Below, piece after piece: positions 46,766 to 60,215 of a stretch of 64,000 nucleotides of DNA. The position numbers were made by a program, and so were the translations under genes. Source of the DNA: Marsupella aquatica (lineage: Eukaryota > Marchantiophyta); contig OZ316893.1 of assembly GCA_973895155.1 (NCBI GenBank), forward strand, positions 24,304,001-24,368,000, in the 5' to 3' direction. Each line of letters opens with the position of its first letter. Positions within the stretch are counted from its first letter, which is position 1. Below the pieces are notes generated by a model that was given only the letters and a program-made list of their open reading frames with translations, was not told where the DNA came from and searched no databases.

Positions 46766-49700
46766 ATGGCGGTTGTTGGAGTGATATCTCTGAACTTGTT
46801 TGGGCCTGGAATCTCTTACGGGAGGGCAATTGGAAGCACCCAGCTTGCTCCCAATGCTTGTTTGAGCCGGCCTTCTTCCTTCAGTGCCGGTAGTCTTGAG
46901 AGGACGCTACGTGGTGCTCGAGGACAGCAGCAGGAAAGAAGCAGCAGAGGGCGCAAAAATCATGGAATGCCTCGGGCAGCTCTGTCACAGTCCGTGGAAG
47001 CTTACCGCCGGGTGGGGGCAGCCAATTTGGAAAATTTGGACTTGACAAAGCTGGTGCAGTGTTTAGAGGAGGCCAGCGCTAAGGGAAGAGAGGCAAGTGC
47101 CTTTTCTCACTACTGAAATTCAAACTGTTTGGAGGTGCTTGACTACTGAGAAGCCACTACTTAAAGAACTCAGGGTCAAGGTTCAGTGCACTCTTGTCTG
47201 GGAATTGGGTCCTGACGTGGAATTGGGTTGTTTGGTTTGTCATCCACCTCTTGGCTCTGAAATGATTGTTACATGGAGTCTTCGCAAATCAAGGACAGAC
47301 CGTGTGAACAACTAGGCAGACCCCGACATTGAACGGCTTTTAGCGGTATTGGAGTTTCGTATTGGAGTTTCGCACTGGCTTGTCTCTTGATTTCTATGCT
47401 TTTCGTACTTAGTGTCTACCCTCCCAGTGAGTGATTTGTGTTATATCCCTTTCTACCGTTGTCAATGTCCAACTGTTAGGAAGAATACTGAGACTACAGT
47501 GTTATCTTCTTCAGATACACCCGCATTGAAGGAAGTGAATGTAATCCTAGGAATAATGATTAAATGTGGAAGGTAATTACGGATGGCGTTGAATGTAGTG
47601 AAGATCATGGAGGCGTAGATGTTTGCAAAGATCTTTGTGATCATGACAGTATAGTTACGCTCGTCATAAATGCACGTAAATGGAGAGACCTGACTTCGTA
47701 ATGTTGGTTCTTGGAATGAATCTCACGCTTCTTAACTGAAGTGGTCTATTTTCCTAGCTCTGTTGCTGCTGCTATGACAAAGTCCAGAGAATCTCATTAG
47801 TTGAGTGGATAACCGGAACTTCCACATGTCAATACATCGATTGTCAAACTCGAGGGGACCTATCCGGATTAACAGAGAATGTGCGTACTCTACTTGCAGT
47901 GCAGGTAGTAATGGCAGCTGTTGATAAACCTCGGAGCATTGAGTATAAGGGAGTCGCAGACCTCGTAACAGAGTAATGATATTCAAGAATTTTCATGCGA
48001 GCACAATCTGTCAAAGTGTTTTGTAGTCGTTACCTCCTCAAGGCCGCTAAAAAGCCTTTTTCTACTTCCTAAGGTCCAGAGCAGCAATCTGGTTCGCTGC
48101 TTTTCATAAATTGGAGTCAGTGCATGTGAAGTATGATATTAGAAAAATTCACAATAATGACACTTATGTAGGAAGGCAACGTTATGTTTTCTTAAGGTGT
48201 TCTGTTATGTCAGAGTGTATCTGACATAACATACGCGTAACAGGACAGACAGAAACAGCGAGGAAGCAATACTGGAGGTTGTAAGGAGATATTTCCCTGA
48301 TCATCTTATACTGGGCGAGGAGGGAGGTGTGAGTGGAGACCCGTCATCAGAATATCTTTGGTGTGTTGACCCCTTGGGTATGTCCCTTTTCACCTTGTTA
48401 TTCCACTGGCTGCTAATGATATAAATGCCTTCACTGTGAGATTGACTTTTCTGTGTGATTTACGATGAAGCCCACGATACGATATGAATTTTACTTTGAA
48501 TTGCGTATATATTCATGCTTGCAGTTTCATGCCACCTTTGCAGACGGCACCACGAACTTCGCTCAGAGCTACCCTAGTTTTGCTGTGTCCATTGCCATTC
48601 TATTCAAGGGAAGACCAGTTGCTGCTTCAGTGGTGAGACATTTACATTCCTCGCATATCTTTTTTGAGTACATATGAAACTGGAATTTAACTTCTGTCAC
48701 CATGTACGAGGACGTTGTAGATTGCAAAACACCGGAAATTTTGTTTCATAGAAGCGACGACTGTTTATAGTGATTAATTCCGAGACTGGGCTTTGATAGG
48801 TGGAATTTGCAGGAGGTCCGTTCATTTGGGATACACGAACTTTTATAGCAACCTCAGGTTATTCGTCTCGTACCGTGTTTTCAGCACTCATCCTCGTATC
48901 ATACTTATCTAATGGGTTTCCACTAGTTAAACTGGAAATATTGCAAGAATTTGTCTCGCAGTCATCAAATCTAAGGCATGGACTCCATCAGTTTGAGATT
49001 GTTGGTTCTCAATCATAAGGAGGTCTGCTCGGTGCTCATTGTACAGCAAGAACACCTGTGTCATTGATTTCTAACTGAAGACAACCTGAATGTTAACACT
49101 GAAAGGAGGAGGAGCATTTTGCAATGGAAGAAAAATAAGCTGCAGTCAAAGGGATCAGGTCAGCTTCTTGAGATTTTTCTTAATTTTTACAGTTTGTAGT
49201 TATCATGCTAACGTGATGGCGCTTGTAATGCACAATACCAAAAGGCTTCGTTGTTAATGCATCGTTTTCAATCAACATCGGAATGAAGGGCAAGGACTGC
49301 ATGTCAAATTACTTAAAACTATTATATGAGTGCATCAGAATTTAAAAAGTTATCTGTGCTAACATCAGGATCGTTTGTACCAGGTGGAAAGTTCGCTCTT
49401 TGTGACGGGATTTGGTTATAATCATGATGCAGCTTGGGCCGCAAACCTCGACTTATTTAAAGAGTTCACAGATAAGAGCAGGGTATGTGGCTGATTTCGC
49501 CCATGCAGAGTCATTGGTCCATTTATTGAGAAAGCGTGCAAGATGTATTGGACATAAAATCTCGGTATGGAAAGAGATGGCAGGTTTCTATGATGAATTA
49601 ACTTTGAATAAGTTCTGTCAATGTGGTTAGGGTGTAAGACGACTTGGATCAGCTGCAGTTGACATGTGTCATGTTGCTCTGGGAATTGTCGAATCTTATT

Positions 49701-50547
49701 GGGAGTACCGCTTGAGGCCGTGGGATATAGCAGCCGGAGTCCTGGTCTCTCATTCTCACTCTAATTTTTTCAATGTTTGCTTTCAGGGACCCCACGTTCC
49801 AACTTAGTTTTTCTCCTTTCAAGTTTTCATCGTTGGTTCTCATACAGCTATTGCTTTCTGTCCTCGGCACGTCCATTGAGTCACTGTGCCTGTCATCAAG
49901 ATTAATGAGCCCTCTAGTCGGTCCCGTTTCCTGAATTTATCTAGTTTGTGTACCTCAGCTTACAGTCTGGCAGCAACGATCTTATGATTTGAATTGATTT
50001 GACAAACTGCATTTAAGATGTCTGGTCCTGTGCAATTTCTTCTTTTGACAATGCTGTGATGGATTTCTTGCCTACCTCATATTGTAGATTGTCGAGGAGG
50101 CCGGTGGTAAGGTGACGCGCATGGATGGTGGTGACTTTTCCGTCTTCGATTCGTCCGTCATTGTATCCAATGGAGTCATTCATGACAAGGTAAGTTTTGA
50201 ACCCTTAACTATTAAGTAGCTTAACCATTCCACGACTTTTAGCGAAAGATTGAAGTTCAGGTTTGCTACTTTGATGGAGATCAATATTAGTAAGAATTGA
50301 GCCTGATTTGAAGGATTTTGATATCTATATTGTACATTTATTTATGTCGGTCTTGCAATGCCAACTTGTGGGCTATTTGCCATCACAGTTCATTGCTCTC
50401 GACCAATTAAATCAGAGTGACAATGATGAACATTGTGTTATGTGGCAGCTTCTGGAAATAATAGCTCCACCCACACGCAAACTCATCGACGATGGCTTTG
50501 ACTTCTCACAGTGGTACAAACCACAGGGCTACACTTCAGATGTATAG
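46766..50547 (+). CDS. IMPL1: Plastid inositol-monophosphatase-like protein IMPL1
   Basis: Mg-dependent inositol monophosphatase family member; plant IMPL1 works in the chloroplast on inositol phosphates and related substrates. Ten exons: 46766-47092, 47905-47972, 48244-48377, 48544-48632, 48800-48857, 49106-49158, 49384-49482, 49631-49744, 50088-50189, 50449-50547, giving 380 residues in phase. The N-terminal 70 or so residues are Ser/Arg-rich and look like a transit peptide. Family motifs are intact: LILGEEGG (metal-binding Glu), WCVDPLDGTTNF (signature, split by an intron after the first base of the Asp codon), [10 protein letters not shown], and [15 protein letters not shown] (second signature). 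[12 protein letters not shown] and VSNGVIHD also match. It ends [17 protein letters not shown]. The first intron has a GC donor (GAG/gcaagt); the others are GT-AG. The ATG at 46766 is the first true ATG in frame. Confidence 0.9.
48203..48231. repeat. Perfect 12-bp stem-loop before an IMPL1 3' splice site
   Basis: TGTTATGTCAGA (48203-48214) and TCTGACATAACA (48220-48231) are exact reverse complements with a 5-base loop. The hairpin ends 12 bases before exon 3 (48244), between the likely branch point and the acceptor. Confidence 0.85.
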
Positions 50548-51740
50548 GGTGTCCACCTTTCTCCGGAAACCTGGGAAGGAAAAGTTTTCATTACTCTCGC
50601 TAGATTTTTAGAGTCTGGGTCATTTCCAGTACAAAGCTCAAATATTGGTCGTTTCAAAAAAAATATTAATGGAATTCCGTGGACTAGTATGTGGGGACAT
50701 TCGATCTGAGGCAATTGCAGTCCAGATCAATGTCATGGAATTCAAAGTTCCTGCATTGGTCCATTGCCTGCCCTTTTCCTGAGCCTCTGTCTCGTGCGAG
50801 TGGATGGCTAAATCAACTTAACTGGAACTATTTCTCAGAGTACAGGTCTGACTTGATTCTTGCAGATTGTTGAATTATCTAGTCAACCAACCACACTTTG
50901 CTTGCCATTGACTGTTTCGACACGGAGGTTGTATCACGACTTGCCTCTTCACTTGGAAATTTCAATGATTGGCTTTTAAAAATTCATTCACAGAGATGAG
51001 GTGTTGGCTCTGGGGTAATTCATGTCCCCATACTTTCAACATGCCTCTTCCACTGTTGAAGCTACTTATCTCTTACAGCTTGCAAGTTTTAGCAAAGAAT
51101 TTCGACGACCTTGCACCGCATTGACGGAGAGGCAGCCAGGGAGGAAAATTCACAGAAAATTTTCAAATGAAGAGATCAGCAGACTGGACACTAATAGCTC
51201 AAGCCAGACCAAAAAATACAGGCAACCAAAATCAGACCCAAACTTCAATGAGTTAACATGTGAGCTCCTCAAACCTTCTGCAAGGAGGTTAACCACCTTA
51301 CAAGCACTTTTACATCGCGAACGTCGCAAAGGCTTCAACCGAAGGTTGCGGGAGACAATGAGAGGCCGTGAGAGCACACGGCGATGGCGAGGAGAGAACG
51401 TATGAAGAAACCCGTAGCATGTAACGCAATGAAGCCAGCACCACGTCTTGTGAAATTGCCAGGGAGACAGATAGACAGCTGCAGCAAAATGGATCTCGGT
51501 TGCACCAACTGCATTTGCTCCAATGCGAAAGACACAAAATTTTACAGTTGCCTGCCCCAGCGATCCGTCTCGAGCACCCCATGGAAGCATGGGGAAGCAT
51601 GGGGAAGCAGGGGATCCTGGGAAGAAAGCGTCGAGAAGCACAATCGATTTCAATGGAAACCAGAACGGATGCGATGCCGAAGTCGATGTGGCAGCAAAGC
51701 CGCAACGAAGGAGGAGACCCTTACTTTCCGTTGTGCCCGG
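50548..51740. other. Spacer between convergent IMPL1 and SHOC1
   Basis: 1.2 kb between the stop codons of two convergent genes, so both 3' UTRs lie here. Open frames on both strands at 51020-51740 overlap one another and show no domain. Nothing else is seen. Confidence 0.5.
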
Positions 51741-54700
51741 TCATCCTTTCCTCCGGGCGGACACTACTTTTCTCCTGGAGAGCCCTCGCTTTGCTCGGTT
51801 TCCTCTAAAGTCTGTCGGTGCTGGACTTCTACTTTGATACCGAAATCTGTCTAACGAGGAAATGTTCAGAGTTGCTTGTGGTTGTCTGGATTGTCCTGAT
51901 CTTGAATTTAAGTTTGTTTCTTCATGCGCCGATGGAGAGGTCTCAAGCCAGTCAGGCCGGGGAGCAGGAGGAAATTCTTCAATGCCATTTGGACAAAGTG
52001 GCAATTTGGATGTGAAAGAGCCGTCGATGTCCTGCAGGTCGAATGCGTCTGTCATGAATTGACGATTAACTCCTCGAACTCTCTTGTGCTCATTCCAGCT
52101 CCCAAGAGCATTGCTCAAACCCATCTCCTGTCGTCCAGCGTAGACCGTCAGCGGAATAGAGGAGACACTTGAAGCACCGCGTATTATTCCCAATTGTGGC
52201 CGACGAATTGGTTCTTTTGCGTCCTGAAGAATCTTATGTCCTCCATGTAACTTCTCTGGCGCTCCACCTAAGCGTTTAGATCCATTCGCAGACGCTGACG
52301 TTACCCAAGGCCAATGTCTCTTTCCCAACTGGAAAGGGAGGTGCTGTATTTCATACTGTGAAGCGCGAGGATTTAAAGGCTTATCGAAATTGTTCTCTAA
52401 TCCATTCGGGAATCCCCCTGATTGAAAGTCCGCAGACCCTGAGCCTTTGCTAAACATTTGTATGTCGTCTTCCGCATATATCTCCTGCGCTTTAGTCTGT
52501 CGGCGTGCTCCCCTGTACAGGGATACATCGTCTTTTTGTGAAGGATTAAAATGCGAAGGTGCAATTTCAGCCTGTGAACGCTTGAGATTGTTAATAACTC
52601 CGTAGAGATCTATTGAGCAAGGTTCGTTCTCCTCTGGATCTTCAGCTTGGCTACTTATTTCTGATACAGGAGGAAAATCAGGAAACCTATCAATTGGGTT
52701 GATGTCACGAAAACTGTAAGTAGGGTAGTCTTCACTTATTGCACTTGCAGGGGGAAACTCTGGAAAGCTTGACCAAACTTCTGATCTTGAAGCTTGGCTA
52801 GGGACATCTACACGGACAACCGGTGCATCCGCCTGATGTTGGTAAGGGATTCCCACATCATGTTCATCTGTCTGCGCCTCAATCCCTTTGCAATCCGAGA
52901 CCGCTGTGGTAGCAAGGGCGGTAAAAGTGCACTGGGCCTTGAAAAGCTCCAAGCAGTGCTTGGGTACTTCGTATGGCTCAACAGCTGCATACTGTTGTTC
53001 AAGAGAATATGACATAAATAGAGGCAATGGACAGGCAGATGACAAAATCGCATGTGCTGTAAGAGAATTAATGGAGGGAAATCCTGTAAGGAATGCTTCC
53101 GCCAGTGTTGGACCCTCTGTCATGATTGGATATGAGGGCACGTGCTTTGATCTTCTCACTGCTTGGATGGAGTGGATCAGAATTGTATCTGTGACAACCG
53201 GATGTCTCGAGCCAAAACATTGAAATTGCATGTCCAATGCAAAGGCAAGTGTGTAGATTTGAGTGGAGATCTGCAGAGCTGCTTTGGTGAACTCTGTCGG
53301 TCCTTCAAAGATCTGGAAAGCCGTCAATAAGACCGGTCACTTTTACGTTGAACGAAAGTCAAGGTAAAGACTTTTCAACAACTGGAAACATCATGGAATG
53401 CTTCTCTCTAGTTGTACATTATCAACTGATTAAACTACAAGTAAAAGGAAAAGAGTTGTCAGTTAAACAGACCATGATGCAGTCACGGAAGGAGAAACTG
53501 ATAGCTTTGAGATGAGTGAGCACTTCATTTTGGAGAGTCTCCTGCTTATCTTTCAAATTGTGACGCTCCAGATTGAGCTTGCCTAACGTGTAGACCACAA
53601 CGCAAGAAGCTGGACTCAGGATAAGATCAATCGGAAGTCGTGACTCTCTTTCTACAACTTGAAGGTTCTCCTTCTCAAGCTGGAGGATCTTTTGATAAGA
53701 GCTCCTTCTTCCTGTCAGCATGTGTTCATTTGGATGGGAGATATTAGCAACGATGATCATTTCACACCGTCTTTCCGGTGAGCGGTTCTCATCTGGTATC
53801 TGCTTCGTTGCAACGCGTGAAGATGAATGTGTTGTCCGTTCATGTTCACTGGGCGGCACATTCTGGTTCCGTGTACTTGACTCGCTGAGTGACTGATCTG
53901 CCGAGGGACCAAAGGCTATATTTGGCTTGAACAATGGAGTAGAGTTACTGAGATTTTGTGCCTGCGTCGGTGAAAATCCCCAAAAGTTAGTACTTCGGCA
54001 AATACCGGCTTAAATGCATTTCAAAATCAGAATTCAGACTTCGTAAGGAAAAAACATTCAACTTTTAATTAACCATCAAAAAGAGTTTCGGTTGTCCCGT
54101 ATAGCCGAGGTCCGCATCCCAAGTACTGAATAAAGTACCTGAAATTCACAATTTTTTGACATAAACTTTGTTCCAAGCTACCATTAAACGGCTATACTGC
54201 TTGGAACAATTCTCATAAACTGCTGGTAGATCTTACGATGGTAAGTTTCTGGAGGAATCTCTGTCCAAGACTTCTGGCATGTTGCGAGGACAGTATGTCA
54301 CTAGAATGAAACGACAGGGCCAATTTCTTATTTCGTAAGGCGAAGAATTGCGCATCAGTTGAATGCTGCAATTATCTGCTTCTTTGAAAACGGTTAGAAC
54401 TATGCACCGAGATTTGAGCTGGACAATGCCCTGAATTCTCAAGCTGCTAACCTCGGAAATCCGACTACTTCTTCCATTCTCGGAAGGCTATGTCTGAATA
54501 TTTACTGGTCCCGCAGAACCATCATTTATGAGCATCAACTAACTACTGTGTTCTGTCACTCGACCAACTAAGTAAACCCACTGAAAGAGTGATGAGGTCT
54601 ATCTTTCGTGTTCCACAGAAGCCACTGCAGTGCCACAGTAGTAGTGTCTTACCTGAGGATCTTGACAATCAGTCTGCCTATGAGAAGAAGAGCCTGAACA

Positions 54701-57700
54701 TTTCATCTCAGAGTGCAGCAACACTTTGAACAAATGTATCACACATCTTCCTTTTGTCCAACTGCTGATCGGTGGGCTAATGTTTGGCGAATCTGCGTAT
54801 TGTATGATCATGGTGAACCCTTGTACAGGAAACGAGGAATTTACATACCTGAAATACTACAATCGCAATCAGTATATTATCAATTTGACGGCCGTGTCAA
54901 AGAAACAATATCCAAAGTAATAGTTCAAACCTAGGTTCTCTACAAAGCAAATTCCTTGAACATTTCTACTAGTACTCTCTTACGGTTCTGGTTGCTTACA
55001 CGTGGTTCGCACGAAATATAATGCAGAGTGAAGTAGACTCTCCTGAGAGAACATTGCAGCCACTTTTCGTAAACTTACGCATAAGATACAAGAAGGCAAT
55101 CAGAAAAGGTCAAGGCCTCCGAAATCTCGGCCTTCAGCTTCTCCTGGCTATCTTCCTGTAGCACTCCATTGTGGAGATAATTCTCCTTTCGATCAATCTG
55201 GTATGGAGTCAAACCAAGTGACACTAGTTTCCTAACCAGAGTGAAAAATGCTCTCCTGTCAGCCAGCAGAAGAATCCTCATGGATGAGTATTTTGCGCGA
55301 TGTCTCTCCAGTGCGACAGGTCCGAGGAGCTTATCGAGATAGCATAATTTTGGGTGATCTTCGACCATCCCTCTTTCAACGTTGTCGTATGCCTCTTCAA
55401 GTTCAGTTCTGGAATCCATGATGTACCCTTCTAGAAAGTGCATCTTTTCAAAACAACTTTCTAGATAGAGATGGCCCACTTGTATGCCATAACTGCACAA
55501 ATTTAGAGCAGTATGGCGCAAGACATGCAATGCAATGAGCCCTCTTAGGACAGTTTGTCGTTGACGTGAAACTGGCTCGTCGGCCATGTTGCTTATGAGC
55601 GAGGTGAGGTAACTATTACCATCACCATCAAAACCAAACTGCTTCAGACTTTCCAGGTCTCCAGGCGTCTTCAACTCCGAGATCTCCTCCATGGCTAGCA
55701 GTGCAAAGTAATCCGATGACAGTGAGACCAGACACTTTCGTATTTCCATGGAAATTTCTATTTGATGCTCACAAAGAGAAGCGGCTTCTGTATTATGGTC
55801 TTGATTATCGCGCCCAGGAGTTATTGACAAGGCTGGCTTATTGACAACCTTAGAGCTATTGTTCTGAGGGTCCTCGATAATCTGCACATCAGAGCCAGCT
55901 GTAACCGGGATCCCTTTCCTTGCCCGCACGAAAAAGTCGAAATCATTGACTATGGAATCAGAGCCACTTTGTACAGATGTCGACCTCATTTCCCTATCTC
56001 TGAGTACGGGATCGTTAGACGGTTGCCCTTCTTGGGATTTACGCTGGAAATTTCCACCTTTATTGAGTGCGCTGGTAGAAGCCATGAACCTCTCCACAGG
56101 TTGCGTGTTTTGCAGATGTGGCCTTCCCATCCTGCCGGCATCAGGATTGCACTTCGTAGCTTGAACTTTAGGGCCTACAATTCCACCTTCCACTCCAGAT
56201 GTATGATGATTTTGTGGTGAGTTTGATACATTACAAGCAGGCAGGAAGCCATTTTCAGCAATCTTGTCGATGTCAGGACGAAAATCGAAGCAAGGTGTTT
56301 GAAGAAGGATTTCGTACTCCCTCTCGCGTGGTTTCTGTATCTCCACTGCCGGCTCCACTGGCGGTAGATAAGATTTATTGCCCCGAGTTTGAGAGATCTT
56401 CCCTGCAGCAGAACAAAAGACAGCCTCAATCTTCTCCCCTGTTGCTCCTGTAACATTACGAATGGCACTGTTGTCTTGATCAGAGTCATTGCTCTCAAGC
56501 AGCCTCAGCTCGACAGTGAATTTGGAGCCTTTTTGTGATTTTACAACTTCTGTTATCAGTGAGGTGGACGGCAGTGGCTGACACTCGGCCTCCTTAATCA
56601 AATGCGCCTGGAGACTGAAACATGCAGCATTGGTGCACTTCAAGCCATGGAAAAAATGCCAATCCAGGTACAACCAGTCAGTTGCCGGGACAGCGCAAGG
56701 CTGGCAATTAAGAGAGACCAATCTTCCGAAATCTGCATCTATCATGTACAGCTCCTGAGGGCAGGTTACCACCGGTACAGGAAAAAACTGAAAATGCTGG
56801 TCGTCAAGGGTCAGCTCAGGTAAAACCACTGCACTTTCAAAACTTTGCGATGGTTTTAGTCTCGGGAGGTCGGGCACTAGTGTCTCCGATTCATGTGCTG
56901 CGATGATGCCAGGAGTTGTGTCCGCTAAAGAGCTCAAACTCCAATCACACGTACTCGGAATTTCAAACGTCAGCATAATACCGTGCGGAGGATCAGCTGC
57001 TGAATCCATGACAGGCACTGAACTTGGCTGGGGACCGCATTGCTCACATACTAGGCCAGGGGGGAAAATCGCCGGCTGTATGATCTCCTCATGGTAGACA
57101 ATTTTGGATGTTAAACTCTCTTCCAAAGTTTTCTTATTATTGAAGGCGCCCGTAGGGAAATTGTGTGCCTCTTTCTCCATTTTGCCTTCATGAGATTCAA
57201 ACCATTGCAGCAAGCAAGTTGGCTTGAGAGGGTAAGTCATTTCTTTCTCGCCCCTGTTGTTCGCGTTGGCATTCTCTGGAATCATACGGATTTCAATCCG
57301 CATAATCGTTGCGATAAGATCGTTAATTTTGCGAGGATGTCGCCGAGAGCAGCAGGCTTCGTCAATTCGCCGTAGTTCATGGATATCATTAAACCGAGCC
57401 TGAAAAGACACAATTCATAGCAAAGGGACATTAAATCGGAAGCGTGAAGTCGGAGTAACAAATTTGGCGGTCTCGCGTCCCGGAAATTGAGAAATCAACT
57501 TTGCGACTTGGAGATGTATTTAAACGAAACTCCAAACTTTTCAGGGGTGTTAATTCTCCTAATATTTACCTCTACTGCGGTTGACTCGTTTTTCCAACGC
57601 TCTGGAGAACAAGGGAGAGGCAAAATGTCGAACCAAGCCTACAGGCAGACAGCGCCACCAACTTGGTTGATCGTGTATGATTCCGAATCAATCTTTAAAG

Positions 57701-59296
57701 GTTACACAACTAGATGACAAGTATCATGGGACGATCATGTCTATGTGGAAACTTGACCATACTAGAACTCTTTGTCCGACAGAGTACAATGGCTGCTCGA
57801 CAGTTCGAGACATATAATGGAAACCACGATCCTAGGAGAAGTGCATGCACTGAGGAACTGAAAGTAAATCAGAACAGACTATTAAAGGAGGCTATCGACT
57901 GTAAGTGGCTTCACAGGGACACAATACAAGTCAGAAAATATGTGATTGACCTTAGGGACGTGAACTTTCGGCAAAGCTACCAGCTCGTCCGATTCGATAG
58001 TACTTAATTGCGCCCCTCCAAATCCAAGTCCTAAGATTATTCTCCAACAGTCCTGCAGTTTTGAGAACGATTTGTCGTGAACTGAATATTCTGCAGTGCG
58101 ATCGATTCCCATACATTTCTGTGACCTACACCGATTCTCCCATGGTTCATTGCCTGATGATATTTGCAGTCGAAGAGAAGGCAATCGATCGGTCAATGCT
58201 ACTTTTGTAAGGAAAGTCATGGACTATCATAGTCAGAATAACTGAAGATCACAAATTCATGTGAAATTAGGGACGACCAAACTAACACCGGAGCAAACTT
58301 GTTTTGTGAAATCACACGGCTGCTTGCATCATTGCCGTCGCGATTGAAAAGTACTACTGAAACGGCACGTCATGAGAGGAATCAGAGGGAATGTGTTCTC
58401 AAGTGGTAAACATAGTTCCTAGCTCCTATATGCACAGTACTTTTCAAACTCTTAGTTTATGTGATTTTGAACTGCAATGCTGCAACCCCCTGATATTCGA
58501 GTTAAAGGTTAAAGCAATTCTCGAAAGCAGGCTGTAACTTGCTCGACAGCCTGCTTTCGAGAGGCTAAATCACTCTGCTGAAAATCACTTTTTCAATCAA
58601 CATCAACACCCGCATCAACAATCGTCGAATCATCTTCATGTCACTCCTACCCTACGAAGCCAGCTTCTGATTAGCAAAAGCAAGCTGAACGCGAAGTCCT
58701 TTCAGAATCAATACGAGACGAAACGAGAGACGACAGGCATATACCGGCTGAGGGATGCAGTCCTTCAATTCCACCTGGGGGGTCTCAATACTCGGAAAGT
58801 CTGAGACGAGCGATCCCGGCTTTTGCTCCTTCACATGCTGTCTGCTGATCTGATGCGGAACGTTGTCGCATATCATGGATTTGGAACCGTTGGAGATCCT
58901 ATTATCATCCTCTTTGTGGACTTGTAGTTGAATCTGCTCCATGTCGGAACACATCCAATGCACCAACTGTGATCTATTGGTAACTCCCTCTCCCAGGTCG
59001 ATGCTTGGTTGGCAAGGTACTTTATCGGGGAATATCTCCGACAGGAACTTGTCATAAATCTTCGTCTCTTCAAACAAAGGGAAATCTTGAGGAAGCTCAG
59101 AGCAAAGCTTTGGAGAGGAGCTGTCGAACAGGCTTTGGTGGCAGCTGTCCACGACGCCATTCGATTTGCTTAAGGCAAAAGTTTCTTTCTCGGGACTTGT
59201 CAGGACAGGAAGAGGAAGCACGTTTCTGAGATACTCTTCTCTTGACGATCTTGATGCCTCATGAAAGTGATCAACCGCTAGATATCTGAGACGCAT
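51741..59296 (-). CDS. SHOC1: SHOC1/ZIP2 meiotic crossover protein (XPF-like)
   Basis: Homologue of SHORTAGE IN CHIASMATA 1, the XPF-like partner of PTD in the ZMM pathway that promotes class I meiotic crossovers. Six exons by eye: 59296-58745, 57399-55079, 54848-54653, 54430-54237, 53947-53473, 53312-51741, GT-AG with matching phases, 1769 residues (Arabidopsis SHOC1 is about 1600). The ATG at 59296 gives MRLRYLAVDHF, matching the family start; the frame continues upstream only to a non-ATG codon. Exon 2 holds the variable acidic middle and then the conserved domain entry (MRILLLADRRAFFTLVRKLV). Exons 3-5 continue the XPF-like core: SYAYVNSSFPVQGFTMIIQY and ISRRSS-like LTGRRSSYQKILQLEK, then LPIDLILSPASCVVVYTLGK. 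Exon 6 opens with IFEGPTEFTKAA and has a helix-hairpin-helix-like FPSINSLTAHAILSS near residue 1350. A long disordered basic tail follows. No ERKX3D-type nuclease motif was noticed. Exon 4 is the least certain. Confidence 0.82.
58519..58562. repeat. Perfect 17-bp stem-loop in SHOC1 intron 1
   Basis: TCTCGAAAGCAGGCTGT (58519-58535) and its exact reverse complement (58546-58562) are separated by 10 bases. It lies about 180 bp inside the first intron (57400-58744). It could fold in the SHOC1 pre-mRNA or be a transposon fold-back. Confidence 0.88.
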
Positions 59297-59317
59297 CCTG
59301 GCAGCTTTTGCGATTGA

Positions 59318-60215
59318 CAGTGGCGACGCCACTACCTCACTCACTCACAGATGGATGCATTCAACAACATGCTAAGACTACAGGTACTGAGTAACTCCTG
59401 CGGGACCGAGGTTTTCAGTGCTTGAGGCGGAAAGACATCTCCGAGCCTTCCGAAATGACGATGTGAGCGTTACGATGAGGAACATCTATACAACCCCGCC
59501 ATTCTGTAGATTGTGCGAACTTCGACAGTCTGTCGTTGCATGATTTCTGAGAAGGCACTTCGACCACGATCTGATCAGCAAAATAATGCAAGCAGAGCGG
59601 AAGTTTGTGATCACGGAGCTTCGAGAGAAACTGCTCGGGAGCAGCCAATAGCAGTGGCGATCCACTACCTACTGACTCACAGATGGATGCATTCAACTAC
59701 TTGCACAAGACTTCAGATAACAGACACTCAGTAGCTCCCGCGGGACCGAGGCTTCAGTGCTTGAGGCGGGAAGACATCTCCGAGCTTTCCGAAATGACGA
59801 TTTGAGCGTTACGATGAGTAACATACAACCCCGCCAATCTGGCTTTCAAAAAGCCGAGCCGGCCGCTATCCTCCGTCATTTCTGTAGATTGTGAGAACTT
59901 CGACAATGTAGATTGTTTCTGTAAATTGTGAAAACTTCGACAATATATGTCGATTGGTGAGAGCTTCCTCAATGTAGAAGTGAGAACTTCGACAATGTAG
60001 ATTTGTGAGAACTTCGACAATGTAGATTTGTGAGAACTTCGACTGTGTAGATTGTGAGAACTTCGACAGTTTGTCGTTGCATGATTTCTTGAAAAGGCAC
60101 CATGACCACGATCTGATCAGCAAAAACATGCAGGCAGAGAGGAAGTTTGTAGAGCGGAAGTTTGTGATGTCTCTGAGCTTCAAGAGGACCCGCTCAGGAG
60201 CAGCCAGTAGACGCA
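59318..60215. repeat. Tandem duplication of SHOC1 5' flank with nested minisatellite
   Basis: Unit 1 starts at 59318 (CAGTGGCGACGCCACTACC) and unit 2 at 59652 (CAGTGGCGATCCACTACC), giving a period of 334 bp. Both contain ACAGATGGATGCATTCAAC, GCGGGACCGAGG, AAGACATCTCCGAGC and CACGATCTGATCAGCAAAA. Unit 2 is enlarged at about 59880-60070 by some eight copies of GTGAGAACTTCGACAATGTA. The duplication starts 22 bp upstream of the SHOC1 ATG and so covers its presumed 5' UTR and promoter. Confidence 0.85.

Noticed and set aside
51022-51854. Plus-strand genes opposite the end of SHOC1
   Set aside because: Overlapping short frames without domains, partly antisense to the well-supported SHOC1 last exon.
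59296-59344. SHOC1 start at 59344
   Set aside because: That codon is GTG. The first ATG at 59296 matches the family N-terminus.
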